A DNA stretch of 64,000 bases. It comes from JAJRRS01 sp965230275. Its GTDB lineage: Bacteria; Planctomycetota; Phycisphaerae; Phycisphaerales; Phycisphaeraceae. Where the stretch lies: NCBI GenBank assembly GCA_965230275.1, contig CBDDKO010000002.1, forward strand, positions 868,001-932,000, read 5' to 3'. Positions 25,651 to 34,289 of this stretch are shown here, one piece after another (the stretch's first letter is position 1; each line of letters opens with the position of its first letter). The notes below the pieces were generated by a model. That model made no database searches, had not been told where the DNA came from, and was given only the letters and a program-made list of their open reading frames with translations. The position numbers and the translations under genes are program-made.

Positions 25651-28128
25651 ATGCGACGTTTGCTGGAAATCCTGTTAGGCATCGAGCCATCGCCCTGGAC
25701 CGAGGGCGGCAGTTGGCGGCTGGGCTTTACCTCAATGCCGTCCGGCGATCGCGCACTGCTGGTGCTGACGCTCCTGGCGGCGGCGGTGTGGGGCGTGTGG
25801 TGGCTGTACCGACGTGAAGCGACGAGGGTCGGCACATATGCCCGCTGGCTGCTGGTCGGTATCCGCGTGCTGATCATTATGGGCGTGGTCACGATGCTCA
25901 TGGAGCCGGTCGTCGTACTCAGCCGGACCGAGCGCGTGCCGTCCAACCTGCTGGTGCTGGTGGATACATCCGAGTCGATGGGGCTGACCGACACTTGGGA
26001 TGACGATGCGCAGTCCAGGAGCGTGGTCGAATTGGCGGAACTGAATGACCTGGCAGCACTGAACAGCCGGCAGCGCCTGGACCTTGCCGAGAGTGTGCTG
26101 GCTGGCGGCCTGCTGGAGCAATTGGCGCTGGGGGGCGAGCGCGTGTTGAAGGTTCACGCCTTCTCGGATCAGCTTGAGCAAGCCGACGATGCCGGGACGG
26201 AGGTAACGCCGGTTGTGCCCAGCACGTCAACAGATGGCACTCCACCAGCACCCGTTATTCAATTACCCGACCTCAACCCCACCGGCTCAGCGACGGCGCT
26301 AGGCGCGGCGCTGGACCAGGCGATGACGGCATACCGTGGCCTGCCGCTTGCCGGCGTGTTGCTTGTCACGGATGGTCAATCCAACTCCGGCCCGCCGGCG
26401 CTCGAAGCGGTGCAGCGCATCACCGCCGAGGGCGTGCCGCTGGGCACGCTCGCCGTCGGCACGGAGCGCGGGCCGCGCAACGCCGGGATCAGCTCGCTGG
26501 AAGTTACGCCGATCGTCTTCGTCCGTGACACCAGCACGATCACCGCTTACGTCCAGTCCACCGGGATGACCGACAGCGACGCCACCGTCACGCTTGAGCA
26601 GCGTCGCAACAACGGGCCCTGGGAAACCATCGGCAGCGAACCGATCACGCTGGACTCCACCGACCGGCTCCAGCCCGTGTCGTTTTCCTTCAGCCAGCCC
26701 CAGCCATGCAGGCTCGAGTTCCGCGCCACGTTGGAAGACGCCGGCCACGAACTGACCACCGATGACAACATCGCCCTGGCCGACGTGCGCGTGATCCGGC
26801 AGAAGCTGCGTGTGCTGTTCATCGCCGGCTCGACCTTCCCGGAGGTCCAGTTCATCCGCAACGCGCTGATCCGTGACCGCGGCGTCGAGCTTTCCGTCTG
26901 GCTGCAGAGCGCGGATGAAGACTACGAGCAGCCCGGCGACGTGCCGCTGCAGCGCCTGCCCAACACGTTTGAAGAGCTCGATCGTTACGACGCGGTCCTG
27001 CTATATGATCCTGATCCACTGCTCTGGGGGTCAGGTTTTTCCGAGCTGCTGGCGAGCTTCGTCGCCGAGTCAGGCGGGGGGCTGGTGTTGATCGCGGGCG
27101 AGCATCAGACGGCCAACATGTTTGATCGGCCCAACGACCCGGCCAGCGCCTGGGTATCGCTGTTGCCGGTCGTGCGACAGCCCGGGCTCTTCCGCTCCGA
27201 GGTGCAGATCCGCCTGAGCACGCGCAACGCCTGGAAGCTGCACATCACCGAGCAGGGCGAGCGCGACCCGATCTTCACGTTCGCCGACGACCCGCAGCAG
27301 AACGAGCAGGTCCTTAAGAGCCTGCCGGGGATGTTCTGGCACTTCCCGGTCACACGTGCTAAGCCGGGCGCGATTGTGCTGGCGCGGCACGGCGACCCAC
27401 GGATGCGTAACGAGTTCGGCCAGGAGGTTCTGCTTGCGACACAGCCGGTCGGCCCGGGCCGGACGTTCTTCGTCGGGTTCGACAGCACGTACCGATGGCG
27501 TTACCTCGACGAAGGCTACTTCGATGGGTTCTGGGCAAGGCTGGTCGATCGGGCGGGGCGTAACAAGCTCCTCGGCGGCTCGCACCCGTTCCGCCTGTCC
27601 ACCGATCGTGCGACCTACAAGCCCGGCAGCCGGGTGCGCCTGACCGCACGCATGCTAGACCAGCGCGCAGGCGCCTTCCCGCCGGACATGCTCACGGGGC
27701 AGATCGAACACGGCTCGGATGAACCGATCGGGATCACCCTGCGCCCGACCGGCGAGCCCGGCGAGTACGTCAGCGAGTTCACGGTCGATCGTGCGGGGCC
27801 TCATGCCGTGCGTGTCTGGGCCGGTGAGCAGGCGATGGGCTCGATCATCAAAGCGGCAAGGATCGTGGTGGATGTGGAACTGCCTAACCTTGAGTACGAA
27901 AACCCGACCATGGACCTGGCGGGCCTGGAAGCGCTCAGTGCCGTGACGGGTGGTAAAGCCCTTCCGCTCGCCGAAGCGGATCAACTCCCCGACCTGTTCC
28001 GTACCGGCCTCGTGGACCGCGTGCTGCAGGATCGGCAGGAAGTGTGGGACGCGCCGCTACTGTTCAGCGCCGTCTTCGGGCTGCTGGTGATCGAATGGTT
28101 GTTGCGGAAACGGTACCGCCTGGTGTGA
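25651..28128 (+). CDS. Large membrane protein with vWA and GATase1-like domains
   Basis: The product has 825 residues. Two membrane helices occur near 35-53 and 67-90, then a vWA domain with an intact DTSES metal site (about 108-112) and LLVTDGQSNSG. A central beta domain leads to a region at about 385-480 (LRVLFIAGSTFPEVQFIRNAL, then YDAVLLYDPDP and GGGLVLIAGE) resembling a class I glutamine amidotransferase-like fold, without a visible catalytic cysteine. A C-terminal helix (LLFSAVFGLLVIEWLL) ends at RKRYRLV. This architecture recurs in planctomycete MoxR clusters. It is probably a periplasm-facing component of the complex. Spacing to the genes on both sides is 24 and 10 bases. Confidence 0.8.
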   Translation: MRRLLEILLGIEPSPWTEGGSWRLGFTSMPSGDRALLVLTLLAAAVWGVWWLYRREATRVGTYARWLLVGIRVLIIMGVVTMLMEPVVVLSRTERVPSNLLVLVDTSESMGLTDTWDDDAQSRSVVELAELNDLAALNSRQRLDLAESVLAGGLLEQLALGGERVLKVHAFSDQLEQADDAGTEVTPVVPSTSTDGTPPAPVIQLPDLNPTGSATALGAALDQAMTAYRGLPLAGVLLVTDGQSNSGPPALEAVQRITAEGVPLGTLAVGTERGPRNAGISSLEVTPIVFVRDTSTITAYVQSTGMTDSDATVTLEQRRNNGPWETIGSEPITLDSTDRLQPVSFSFSQPQPCRLEFRATLEDAGHELTTDDNIALADVRVIRQKLRVLFIAGSTFPEVQFIRNALIRDRGVELSVWLQSADEDYEQPGDVPLQRLPNTFEELDRYDAVLLYDPDPLLWGSGFSELLASFVAESGGGLVLIAGEHQTANMFDRPNDPASAWVSLLPVVRQPGLFRSEVQIRLSTRNAWKLHITEQGERDPIFTFADDPQQNEQVLKSLPGMFWHFPVTRAKPGAIVLARHGDPRMRNEFGQEVLLATQPVGPGRTFFVGFDSTYRWRYLDEGYFDGFWARLVDRAGRNKLLGGSHPFRLSTDRATYKPGSRVRLTARMLDQRAGAFPPDMLTGQIEHGSDEPIGITLRPTGEPGEYVSEFTVDRAGPHAVRVWAGEQAMGSIIKAARIVVDVELPNLEYENPTMDLAGLEALSAVTGGKALPLAEADQLPDLFRTGLVDRVLQDRQEVWDAPLLFSAVFGLLVIEWLLRKRYRLV

Positions 28129-28138
28129 TAAAACGAAT

Positions 28139-30262
28139 ATGACGCAATTGCAAGCACAACCCGGCCAGGACCTGCACGAGATGCGCGACAGCGTCGTCGA
28201 TCGTTTGGCGACGCTCAGACGCCGACTGCGCATGAGCCTGCTGATCGAGGGGATCGCTCGCACGTTGGCCTCGGCTGTCGGGCTTGCTCTTGTTACGGCT
28301 CTGCTTGACCACCGGATGGAACTATCACGCCCGACACGCCTGGTGGTGCTGCTCGTATCGCTTGGTGTGATCGGTTACCTGCTGCACCGGTTTGTGATCA
28401 AGCCGATGCGTTCGCCGATGTCACCGCTTGATCTGAGCGCGGCGCTGGATCGTTGTCGGACCAACGGTGCACGCAGCGCCGTCTTGCCGGACGTCGCGGC
28501 CGTGATGGAGCTCCCCGGGATGCTTGGCCGGGCGAGTTCTGATTCGGCTGACATGATCCGCCTGGCGGTGAAGCAGAGCTACGAGACGTTGAGCCAGGTG
28601 GACTTCCAGGCCCACGCCGACCGCCGGCATCAGCAGCGCTGGTCCGCGGCGCTTGTTGGTGTCGTGTTGCTGCCGATCCTGTTGTCGCTTGTGATGCCTG
28701 ACACCGCTTCGATCTGGGCGCGGCGGTGGTTGCTCGGCTCCAATCAGCCCTGGCCCCGCAGCACCAGCATCCTGCTCCATGCCGTTGAGGACGGCGTGCT
28801 GATCGTGCCCCGTGGGGAAGCGGTCGTGCTGCGAGCCGGCGTGACCGATACCGGACGGACCACGGAGTCGGTCTGGATGTCGCTGCGTCATGCCGACGGA
28901 CGCAAAGAGAGCGTGACCTTCACGCGCTTTGCCGACGGCGACTTCCGCTACGACCTGCCGCCGCTGCAGAACGACGCCACAGTGCGCCTCTTCGGCGGGG
29001 ACGGGCGCACCGGCATGATCGACATCCAGCCTCACGATCGGCCCCGTGTGACCTCGATGACGCTCTCACACCGCGCGCCGCATGACACGGAAGCCACCGA
29101 AGAGCCGTTCACCGGCCGGCATGACCTGTCGCTGTTCAACCGCGCCCATGCAGAGCTGAGCCTTCAGACCAATGTCCCGGTCACCGATGTCCGGGTGGAT
29201 ACCCAGAAGGGGGCGCCGCTGTCTTTCCTGGCGCAGCCCGACGGCAGCGTATCGACGAGTTGGGTCCATGAGCAGGCGCTACAAGCCAAGCTGCGTTTAA
29301 GCTCGGCCGAGTCGGGTCTGCTGTCACACCCGATCCCGCTGTCGATCGGCCTGAAGCAGGACCGCCCGCCGCGAGCATCGCTGCGCTTCAGCGGTGTGCG
29401 CCAGCGTGTGACCAGCCGCGTACGGATACCGCTAACGCTTGAAGCACGAGACGACTTGGGGGTACGCGCCCTGGCGGTCCACGTCACCGCTCGTGCACCC
29501 GGTTCCGGCCCGTCTGAATCAGACGGCGAGTTGATCGATCTGTTCGGCCCAGAGTCGCCGACGAGTGAGAAGCTGGTGCAGTCGGAGCACACGCTGGAAG
29601 TCACCGGCCTGGACCTTTCGCCGGGGGCGCTGCTCACATTGGAAGGTGAGGCACACGACGACCACTTTGCCGGCCCGCAGAGCGCCTACTCGCGCAAGGT
29701 CGTCTTCAGCATCGTCACCGATGAAGAGCTGTTCCGGGAAATCCTTCTGCGCCAGCAGGGACTTCGGGCGGCGTTCCGCAAAGCCAAGGAGCAGGCCCAG
29801 GCGCTGCACGACATGCTTGCCGGCAAGGAAGAGGCGGACGACCCCGACGCGATGTCGCGCCGGTTCCGCGTGCTCCGCCGGGAGGTCTGGCAGACGCACC
29901 GCGACCTGCAGGCGTCGGCGACCGAGATGCGGCTGAACCAACTCGGCGGGCCCGAGGCGTATGAGCTGATCGATCGCTATGTGTTGACGCCGATGCAGCG
30001 CCTGCACGACCAGGACATGGACCGCCAGCGTGAAGCCCTGGCGTCGCTGAGTCTCGATGACGCCGACGCCGTATCCAGCGCCGCCGACCGCCAGGCATTG
30101 ATCGTCGAACAGATGGAGGAAATCTTAAGCCAGATGCGGCAATGGGATAGCTTCATCGACGTCATCAACCAGCTCGACGAGATCATCAAGCTCCAGAAGG
30201 GGGCTCACGAAGACACGGACAGCATGCGGAAAGAGCAATTGGAGTCCATTTTCGATGAATAG
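28139..30262 (+). CDS. DUF4175-like membrane protein
   Basis: The product has 707 residues. Three hydrophobic helices are seen at about 34-56, 68-88 and 168-187, the N-terminal layout of DUF4175-type proteins found beside BatA-like genes. The long middle part is beta-rich and probably extracytoplasmic. From about 530 to the end the sequence is helical and charged (LRQQGLRAAFRKAKEQAQALHDMLAGKEEADD, cut here into recognisable heptads), consistent with a coiled coil. No catalytic motif is visible. It starts 10 bases after the vWA gene and is followed by another coiled-coil protein, so the two may interact through their helical parts. Confidence 0.7.
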   Translation: MTQLQAQPGQDLHEMRDSVVDRLATLRRRLRMSLLIEGIARTLASAVGLALVTALLDHRMELSRPTRLVVLLVSLGVIGYLLHRFVIKPMRSPMSPLDLSAALDRCRTNGARSAVLPDVAAVMELPGMLGRASSDSADMIRLAVKQSYETLSQVDFQAHADRRHQQRWSAALVGVVLLPILLSLVMPDTASIWARRWLLGSNQPWPRSTSILLHAVEDGVLIVPRGEAVVLRAGVTDTGRTTESVWMSLRHADGRKESVTFTRFADGDFRYDLPPLQNDATVRLFGGDGRTGMIDIQPHDRPRVTSMTLSHRAPHDTEATEEPFTGRHDLSLFNRAHAELSLQTNVPVTDVRVDTQKGAPLSFLAQPDGSVSTSWVHEQALQAKLRLSSAESGLLSHPIPLSIGLKQDRPPRASLRFSGVRQRVTSRVRIPLTLEARDDLGVRALAVHVTARAPGSGPSESDGELIDLFGPESPTSEKLVQSEHTLEVTGLDLSPGALLTLEGEAHDDHFAGPQSAYSRKVVFSIVTDEELFREILLRQQGLRAAFRKAKEQAQALHDMLAGKEEADDPDAMSRRFRVLRREVWQTHRDLQASATEMRLNQLGGPEAYELIDRYVLTPMQRLHDQDMDRQREALASLSLDDADAVSSAADRQALIVEQMEEILSQMRQWDSFIDVINQLDEIIKLQKGAHEDTDSMRKEQLESIFDE

Positions 30263-30343
30263 AAGCGACCACCTACAATCAGGAATCTATTTGGATAGAC
30301 GTAGCCGTGCCCGGACATGTCCATCATCATGGGAGGACCGACG

Positions 30344-31774
30344 ATGATAAGGCCCAGTCTCATTACGTGCATGCAGGCTCATCGGTTTGTCATAGCGCTG
30401 GTCATGGCGATGCTGATCTTCGCCTGGGCCGATCCGCTCACCGGCGCAACCACCACGGAGCCCGAGACACGCACAGCGGAAGAAGTAAAGTTCGATCAGG
30501 ACGTGGCCATCGCCCACATGAAGGAGCTCGAAGAGCGGATGTACCGGCTCGCCGAGCTGCTGCGTGAGGAAGAGCCCGACGACTCGGCCCGGCTGATGTT
30601 GGGCGTGCGTCAGGCCCGCCAGCAATTGATCGTCGAGCAGATGAAGCAGGCCAACGAGCTGCTAAGCAAGCTCGACCTGACCAACGCGACCGCCGAGCAG
30701 CTGCGCATCATCAACAAACTCGAGGGGCTGCGGAAGCTGTTGCTCTCGGCGGACCTGGACCTGGAAGTCAAGCTCCAGGAACTCCGCGACCTGCGCAACC
30801 TCCAGCTTTCGCTCAACACATTGATCGAGCGAGAGACGCAGCAACGTGAGCAAACACAAAAGGCCGAGGGCGATCCGGATCGCGACATGGGCGATCTGGA
30901 AGAACGCGAAGAGCGTAACCGCGAGTCGGCCGAGCAACTCGCACAGTCGCCCAGCGCTTCGTCGCAGGCATCTTCCTCACTTGCTAACGCCGCGGGCTCG
31001 ATGGGTAAGGCGTCCGAGCAGCTCAGCCAATCCAAGCCCAAGGAGGCCGGGGAGCAGCAGGAGGAGGCGCTCGAGGAGCTAAACAACGCTCAGAATGCTC
31101 TTACTCAAAGCGAGCAGGAACTGCTCGAAGAACTCCAGCCGTTGGTGCGTGATCGGGTGATCGAAAACCTGGGGGCGATGCTTTCCCAGGAGCAGCGTGT
31201 GCGAGAAGCGACGGTGCAGCTGGCACCCGCGGTCGCCGAGGGTCGGCGGCAGGCGATCCAGGCTGTGCGAGCGCTCAGTCCCAGCCAGGTCGACGTCACG
31301 GACCTGGCCGATGACACGATCATGTTGATCGAGGAGACGCGCTTCAGTGTGACGCTTCCGATAGCGCTCGGCGTGGTGCGTGACCAGATGCCGCCGATCA
31401 GCGACGCGCTGGCAGCCGGCCGAGCGGATGAAGAGGTCATCTACGCCGAGAAACAGGTCGAGAGCGATCTGGAGGACTTGCTTAACGCGATGAAGGAGTC
31501 CCGCCGCATGGATAAGAACAGCGGCCAGCCAAGCCAATGCAAATCCTGCGGCGGCAATCAGAACAAGCTGCTGGCTGAGGTGAAACTTCTGCGTTTGATG
31601 CAGCTGGCGGTCAACCGGGAGACCGGCAAGGTCAACCAGGCACTGGCCGACAAGCCCAGCGACGATCTCGCCGAGCGGATCATCCAGCTACAGATACGGC
31701 AGGAGCAGGTCCGTAACGCCACCGACGTGCTGCACCAGATGACATGCCAGGACTGCCTGACAGGAGGACACTGA
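30344..31774 (+). CDS. Exported coiled-coil protein with two CxxC pairs
   Basis: The product has 476 residues. ATG 30344 is chosen for the GGGAGGA site just upstream; a start at 30317 would add nine residues. A signal peptide or anchor (RFVIALVMAMLIFAWADPLTG) is followed by almost continuous charged helix to about 330, with a Ser/Ala-rich break (QSPSASSQASSSLANAAGSMG) near 210-230. Near the C-terminus CKSCGG and, at the very end, CQDCLTGGH form two C-x2-C pairs about 75 residues apart, which could bind zinc or form disulfides. The stop overlaps the next start (TGATG). No known family was recognised. Its place suggests a structural part of the MoxR-linked complex. Confidence 0.7.
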   Translation: MIRPSLITCMQAHRFVIALVMAMLIFAWADPLTGATTTEPETRTAEEVKFDQDVAIAHMKELEERMYRLAELLREEEPDDSARLMLGVRQARQQLIVEQMKQANELLSKLDLTNATAEQLRIINKLEGLRKLLLSADLDLEVKLQELRDLRNLQLSLNTLIERETQQREQTQKAEGDPDRDMGDLEEREERNRESAEQLAQSPSASSQASSSLANAAGSMGKASEQLSQSKPKEAGEQQEEALEELNNAQNALTQSEQELLEELQPLVRDRVIENLGAMLSQEQRVREATVQLAPAVAEGRRQAIQAVRALSPSQVDVTDLADDTIMLIEETRFSVTLPIALGVVRDQMPPISDALAAGRADEEVIYAEKQVESDLEDLLNAMKESRRMDKNSGQPSQCKSCGGNQNKLLAEVKLLRLMQLAVNRETGKVNQALADKPSDDLAERIIQLQIRQEQVRNATDVLHQMTCQDCLTGGH

Positions 31775-32418
31775 TGAACACGCAACGTTACACATGGTCG
31801 CTGCCGATATGCCTGATCGCTTCGTGTCTGGTCCTGCTTGCGGGCTTCGCTACCCCCGTGTTGGCGCAGGATGCTTTGCCGGATAGCACCACCGAGCCCG
31901 GCACCGTTGAGCCCGTCGACGAAGAATGGCTTGAAATGATGTCTCAGCCCATCCTCGCGCCGCTGCCGGAAGCTGATCCCGACGCATGGCTGCAAGACCC
32001 GTTCAAGCATCTGACCACCAGCATGGATGTCGTCGTTGATGAGCTGGCCGCCAAGATCACAGAAGACCCGGTCCCCGGCCAGCAGGAGCAGATCGTCGCG
32101 GACCTGGACCAGCTGATCGAGATGCTTGAAAAAGCGTGCTCCGCGGGCAGTGGAGCGGGCGCGGCCAGCGCGAACCCAACAAGGCCTGCCAATGAATCGA
32201 CGCTTGCGGCCGGCCCGGGCGGGCAGGGCGAACTCATCGCGCCCAAGGACAGCCGACACGAGTGGGCCGACCTGCCGCCGAACGAGCGTGAGGAGATCCT
32301 GCAATCCAGCACCGAAGACTACCCGCCCGGCTACCGCGAGGCCATCGAAGACTACTTCAACCGGCTCGCGGTCGAGCGCACCGTCAGTGAGGACACCCCT
32401 GATGAAGACACGGAGTGA
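31774..32418 (+). CDS. Exported acidic protein, function unknown
   Basis: The product has 214 residues. GGAGGA lies eight bases before ATG 31774, which overlaps the upstream stop by one base. A signal peptide runs to about residue 30 (LIASCLVLLAGFATPVLAQ). The mature protein is acidic and has Pro/Asp-rich stretches, a helical DMDQLIEMLEKA-like segment near 115-125, and a region SRHEWADLPPNEREEILQSSTEDYPPGYREAIEDYFNRLA that looks like the conserved C-terminal helix pair found in several planctomycete proteins near MoxR clusters. No catalytic motif is visible. It is clearly part of the operon by overlap and four-base spacing to the next gene. Confidence 0.7.
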   Translation: MNTQRYTWSLPICLIASCLVLLAGFATPVLAQDALPDSTTEPGTVEPVDEEWLEMMSQPILAPLPEADPDAWLQDPFKHLTTSMDVVVDELAAKITEDPVPGQQEQIVADLDQLIEMLEKACSAGSGAGAASANPTRPANESTLAAGPGGQGELIAPKDSRHEWADLPPNEREEILQSSTEDYPPGYREAIEDYFNRLAVERTVSEDTPDEDTE

Positions 32419-32422
32419 CACG

Positions 32423-34240
32423 ATGAAGCGGAATTGGCGCGTGGTTGTGCTTGGTTTGTTGGCCGTATGCCTGACGAACGCTATAAAGCCGGCTGAGGCG
32501 GATGAGCTATACCTGGTTAACGGCGAGCAGATCACCTGCGAGTGGCAAAGCGCCACCGATCAGGCCGTCACGGTCCTGCCGACGGGCGAAGATCAATCGC
32601 CGCGCGAGGTCCCGCTTATGGACATCGATCGCGTGCAACTGGCCGACCGCGAAGCCGTGAAACCCGAGCCGGTCAAGCCATTGATCGACAACGACGGGGG
32701 CCACGCGATGGTCGCCAAGAAAGGAACCATTAAACTCCGCAAGGGCCTGCACCGCTTCACACTCCTGTATGTACAAGGTTCCAGCGAGTTCGGGCTGACC
32801 ATGAATGTCATGGACCCCAACAACGTCGTCCGCGAGATGGCCGGGCCCTTGCTCCACCACGTCCCCGACGGCGGCAAACAGCCGCTCCCGCAAGGCACGG
32901 ATGATCAGGGCTTCCGCCTCCCCGAAGACCCGTCTCAGATCGCCGAGCAGGTCCGCTACACCTACCACACCAACAGCGCCGAACAGCGCGGCTTTCTTAC
33001 AAACGTCAGACACTTGGCCGACATGGATGTGCAAGCAGAAGGCTTGACCGACAGGATAAGTGTCGACCTGAAGCAGCACGACGTGAAGTTCGGCTTCATC
33101 TTCACCGGCTACCTCATGGTCGAGCTGGACGGTGAATACACCTTCACCCTGACTTCCGACGACGGCAGCCAGTTCTTCTTCGGCCCGGGCCCAGACTACC
33201 TGCAGAATACGACGCCGTTCGATCCCGAGGCGCCCGTCGGCGACTGGCGTGTGTCTTTGTCTGATGGTTATCAGGTCATCGGCAAGCCGGTGGGCTGGGA
33301 TGACGCTGGGTTGACCCTGCAAGCCAATCAGGGCGATCGGCCGTTCACGATCACATTACCCAGCGATCAGATCACACAGATGATCGCCGGGCAAACACCG
33401 ACCGAGACGGATGAAGCCCAGCCGGACGAGCTTGACACCAGCGATGCATCGGCCGATCAAGACACGGTATACGTCGCGTCTGAGAGCGGGAAAGTCCAGC
33501 GCGTCTCGGGCATGGTCCTGGGGATCGAGGGCGACGCGATCGCCTTCCGTTTCCAGGAGGCAGACCGGAAGATCAAGCTGAACAAGATCAGGGGTTTGGT
33601 CCTCGCCGGTCGAGACGGAGTGTCCGGCAGTTCGGGTTTCCACCAGGCCTTCATCCTCAAGGCCGGGCACCGCATCCCCGGCACGCTTAAAACCTCCGAC
33701 AGCACAGATGTCCGGCTGGAAACCGTCTGGGGCGAGCACCTGGAGATTCCTGTCACGGAAGTCACGTCGATCCAGTCGCGTAACGGCCGGTTGGTGTATG
33801 TCTCGGACCTGACGCCCAGACGGGTCGAGCAGACCGCGTACTTCGACCGCGTGATCCCATACCGAAGCGACCTCGCTGCAAACGGCACACCCATCAAGCT
33901 GATCGGCAGCGATGATGAATACGAACGCGGCATCAGCACGCATGCAAGGACGGTATTGCAGTACGAGCTAGCCAAGAACTACAACGCGTTCAAGTGCACG
34001 CTGGGCCTGCAGGATGGTATCGGGAGACTCGGCGACGCCCATGTGCGCGTGCTGGGTGATGGGGAGGTCCTATTCGAACTCGCATCGCTCAAAGCAGAGG
34101 CCGGCCCGCAGATACTTGACCTGGATGTATCCGATGTCGACGTACTTACCCTTGAAACCGACTTCGGCGCGGGCCAGGACGTCGGGGATCACGTTGGCTG
34201 GGCGGGGGCCCGGCTGTTCCGCGATGATGTAAGCCCTTAA
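32423..34240 (+). CDS. Exported protein with PA14-like and NPCBM-like domains
   Basis: The product has 605 residues. Start 32423 is chosen because CGGAGTG lies before it and a signal peptide follows (RNWRVVVLGLLAVCL to AEA); the longer open frame upstream lies inside the previous gene. At about 200-260 the sequence VKFGFIFTGYLMVELDGEYTFTLTSDDGSQFFFG resembles a PA14 fold (shown in pieces: GEYTFTLTSDDGS is the diagnostic part). The C-terminal 110 residues (YERGISTHARTVLQYEL, then TLGLQDGIG and VRVLGDGEVLFE) match the NPCBM carbohydrate-binding module. It is likely a glycan-binding envelope protein. Its presence in the MoxR operon may link that machine to surface carbohydrate. Confidence 0.75.
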   Translation: MKRNWRVVVLGLLAVCLTNAIKPAEADELYLVNGEQITCEWQSATDQAVTVLPTGEDQSPREVPLMDIDRVQLADREAVKPEPVKPLIDNDGGHAMVAKKGTIKLRKGLHRFTLLYVQGSSEFGLTMNVMDPNNVVREMAGPLLHHVPDGGKQPLPQGTDDQGFRLPEDPSQIAEQVRYTYHTNSAEQRGFLTNVRHLADMDVQAEGLTDRISVDLKQHDVKFGFIFTGYLMVELDGEYTFTLTSDDGSQFFFGPGPDYLQNTTPFDPEAPVGDWRVSLSDGYQVIGKPVGWDDAGLTLQANQGDRPFTITLPSDQITQMIAGQTPTETDEAQPDELDTSDASADQDTVYVASESGKVQRVSGMVLGIEGDAIAFRFQEADRKIKLNKIRGLVLAGRDGVSGSSGFHQAFILKAGHRIPGTLKTSDSTDVRLETVWGEHLEIPVTEVTSIQSRNGRLVYVSDLTPRRVEQTAYFDRVIPYRSDLAANGTPIKLIGSDDEYERGISTHARTVLQYELAKNYNAFKCTLGLQDGIGRLGDAHVRVLGDGEVLFELASLKAEAGPQILDLDVSDVDVLTLETDFGAGQDVGDHVGWAGARLFRDDVSP

Positions 34241-34289
34241 CAAGTGACTTAACTGATCACGATCTCATCCACCACCGGGATGTTTCACG

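Noticed and set aside
32126..32422. Upstream extension of the PA14/NPCBM-like protein
   Set aside because: Lies in another frame of the preceding gene; Arg/Ser/Thr/Pro-rich shadow; signal peptide begins only at 32423.
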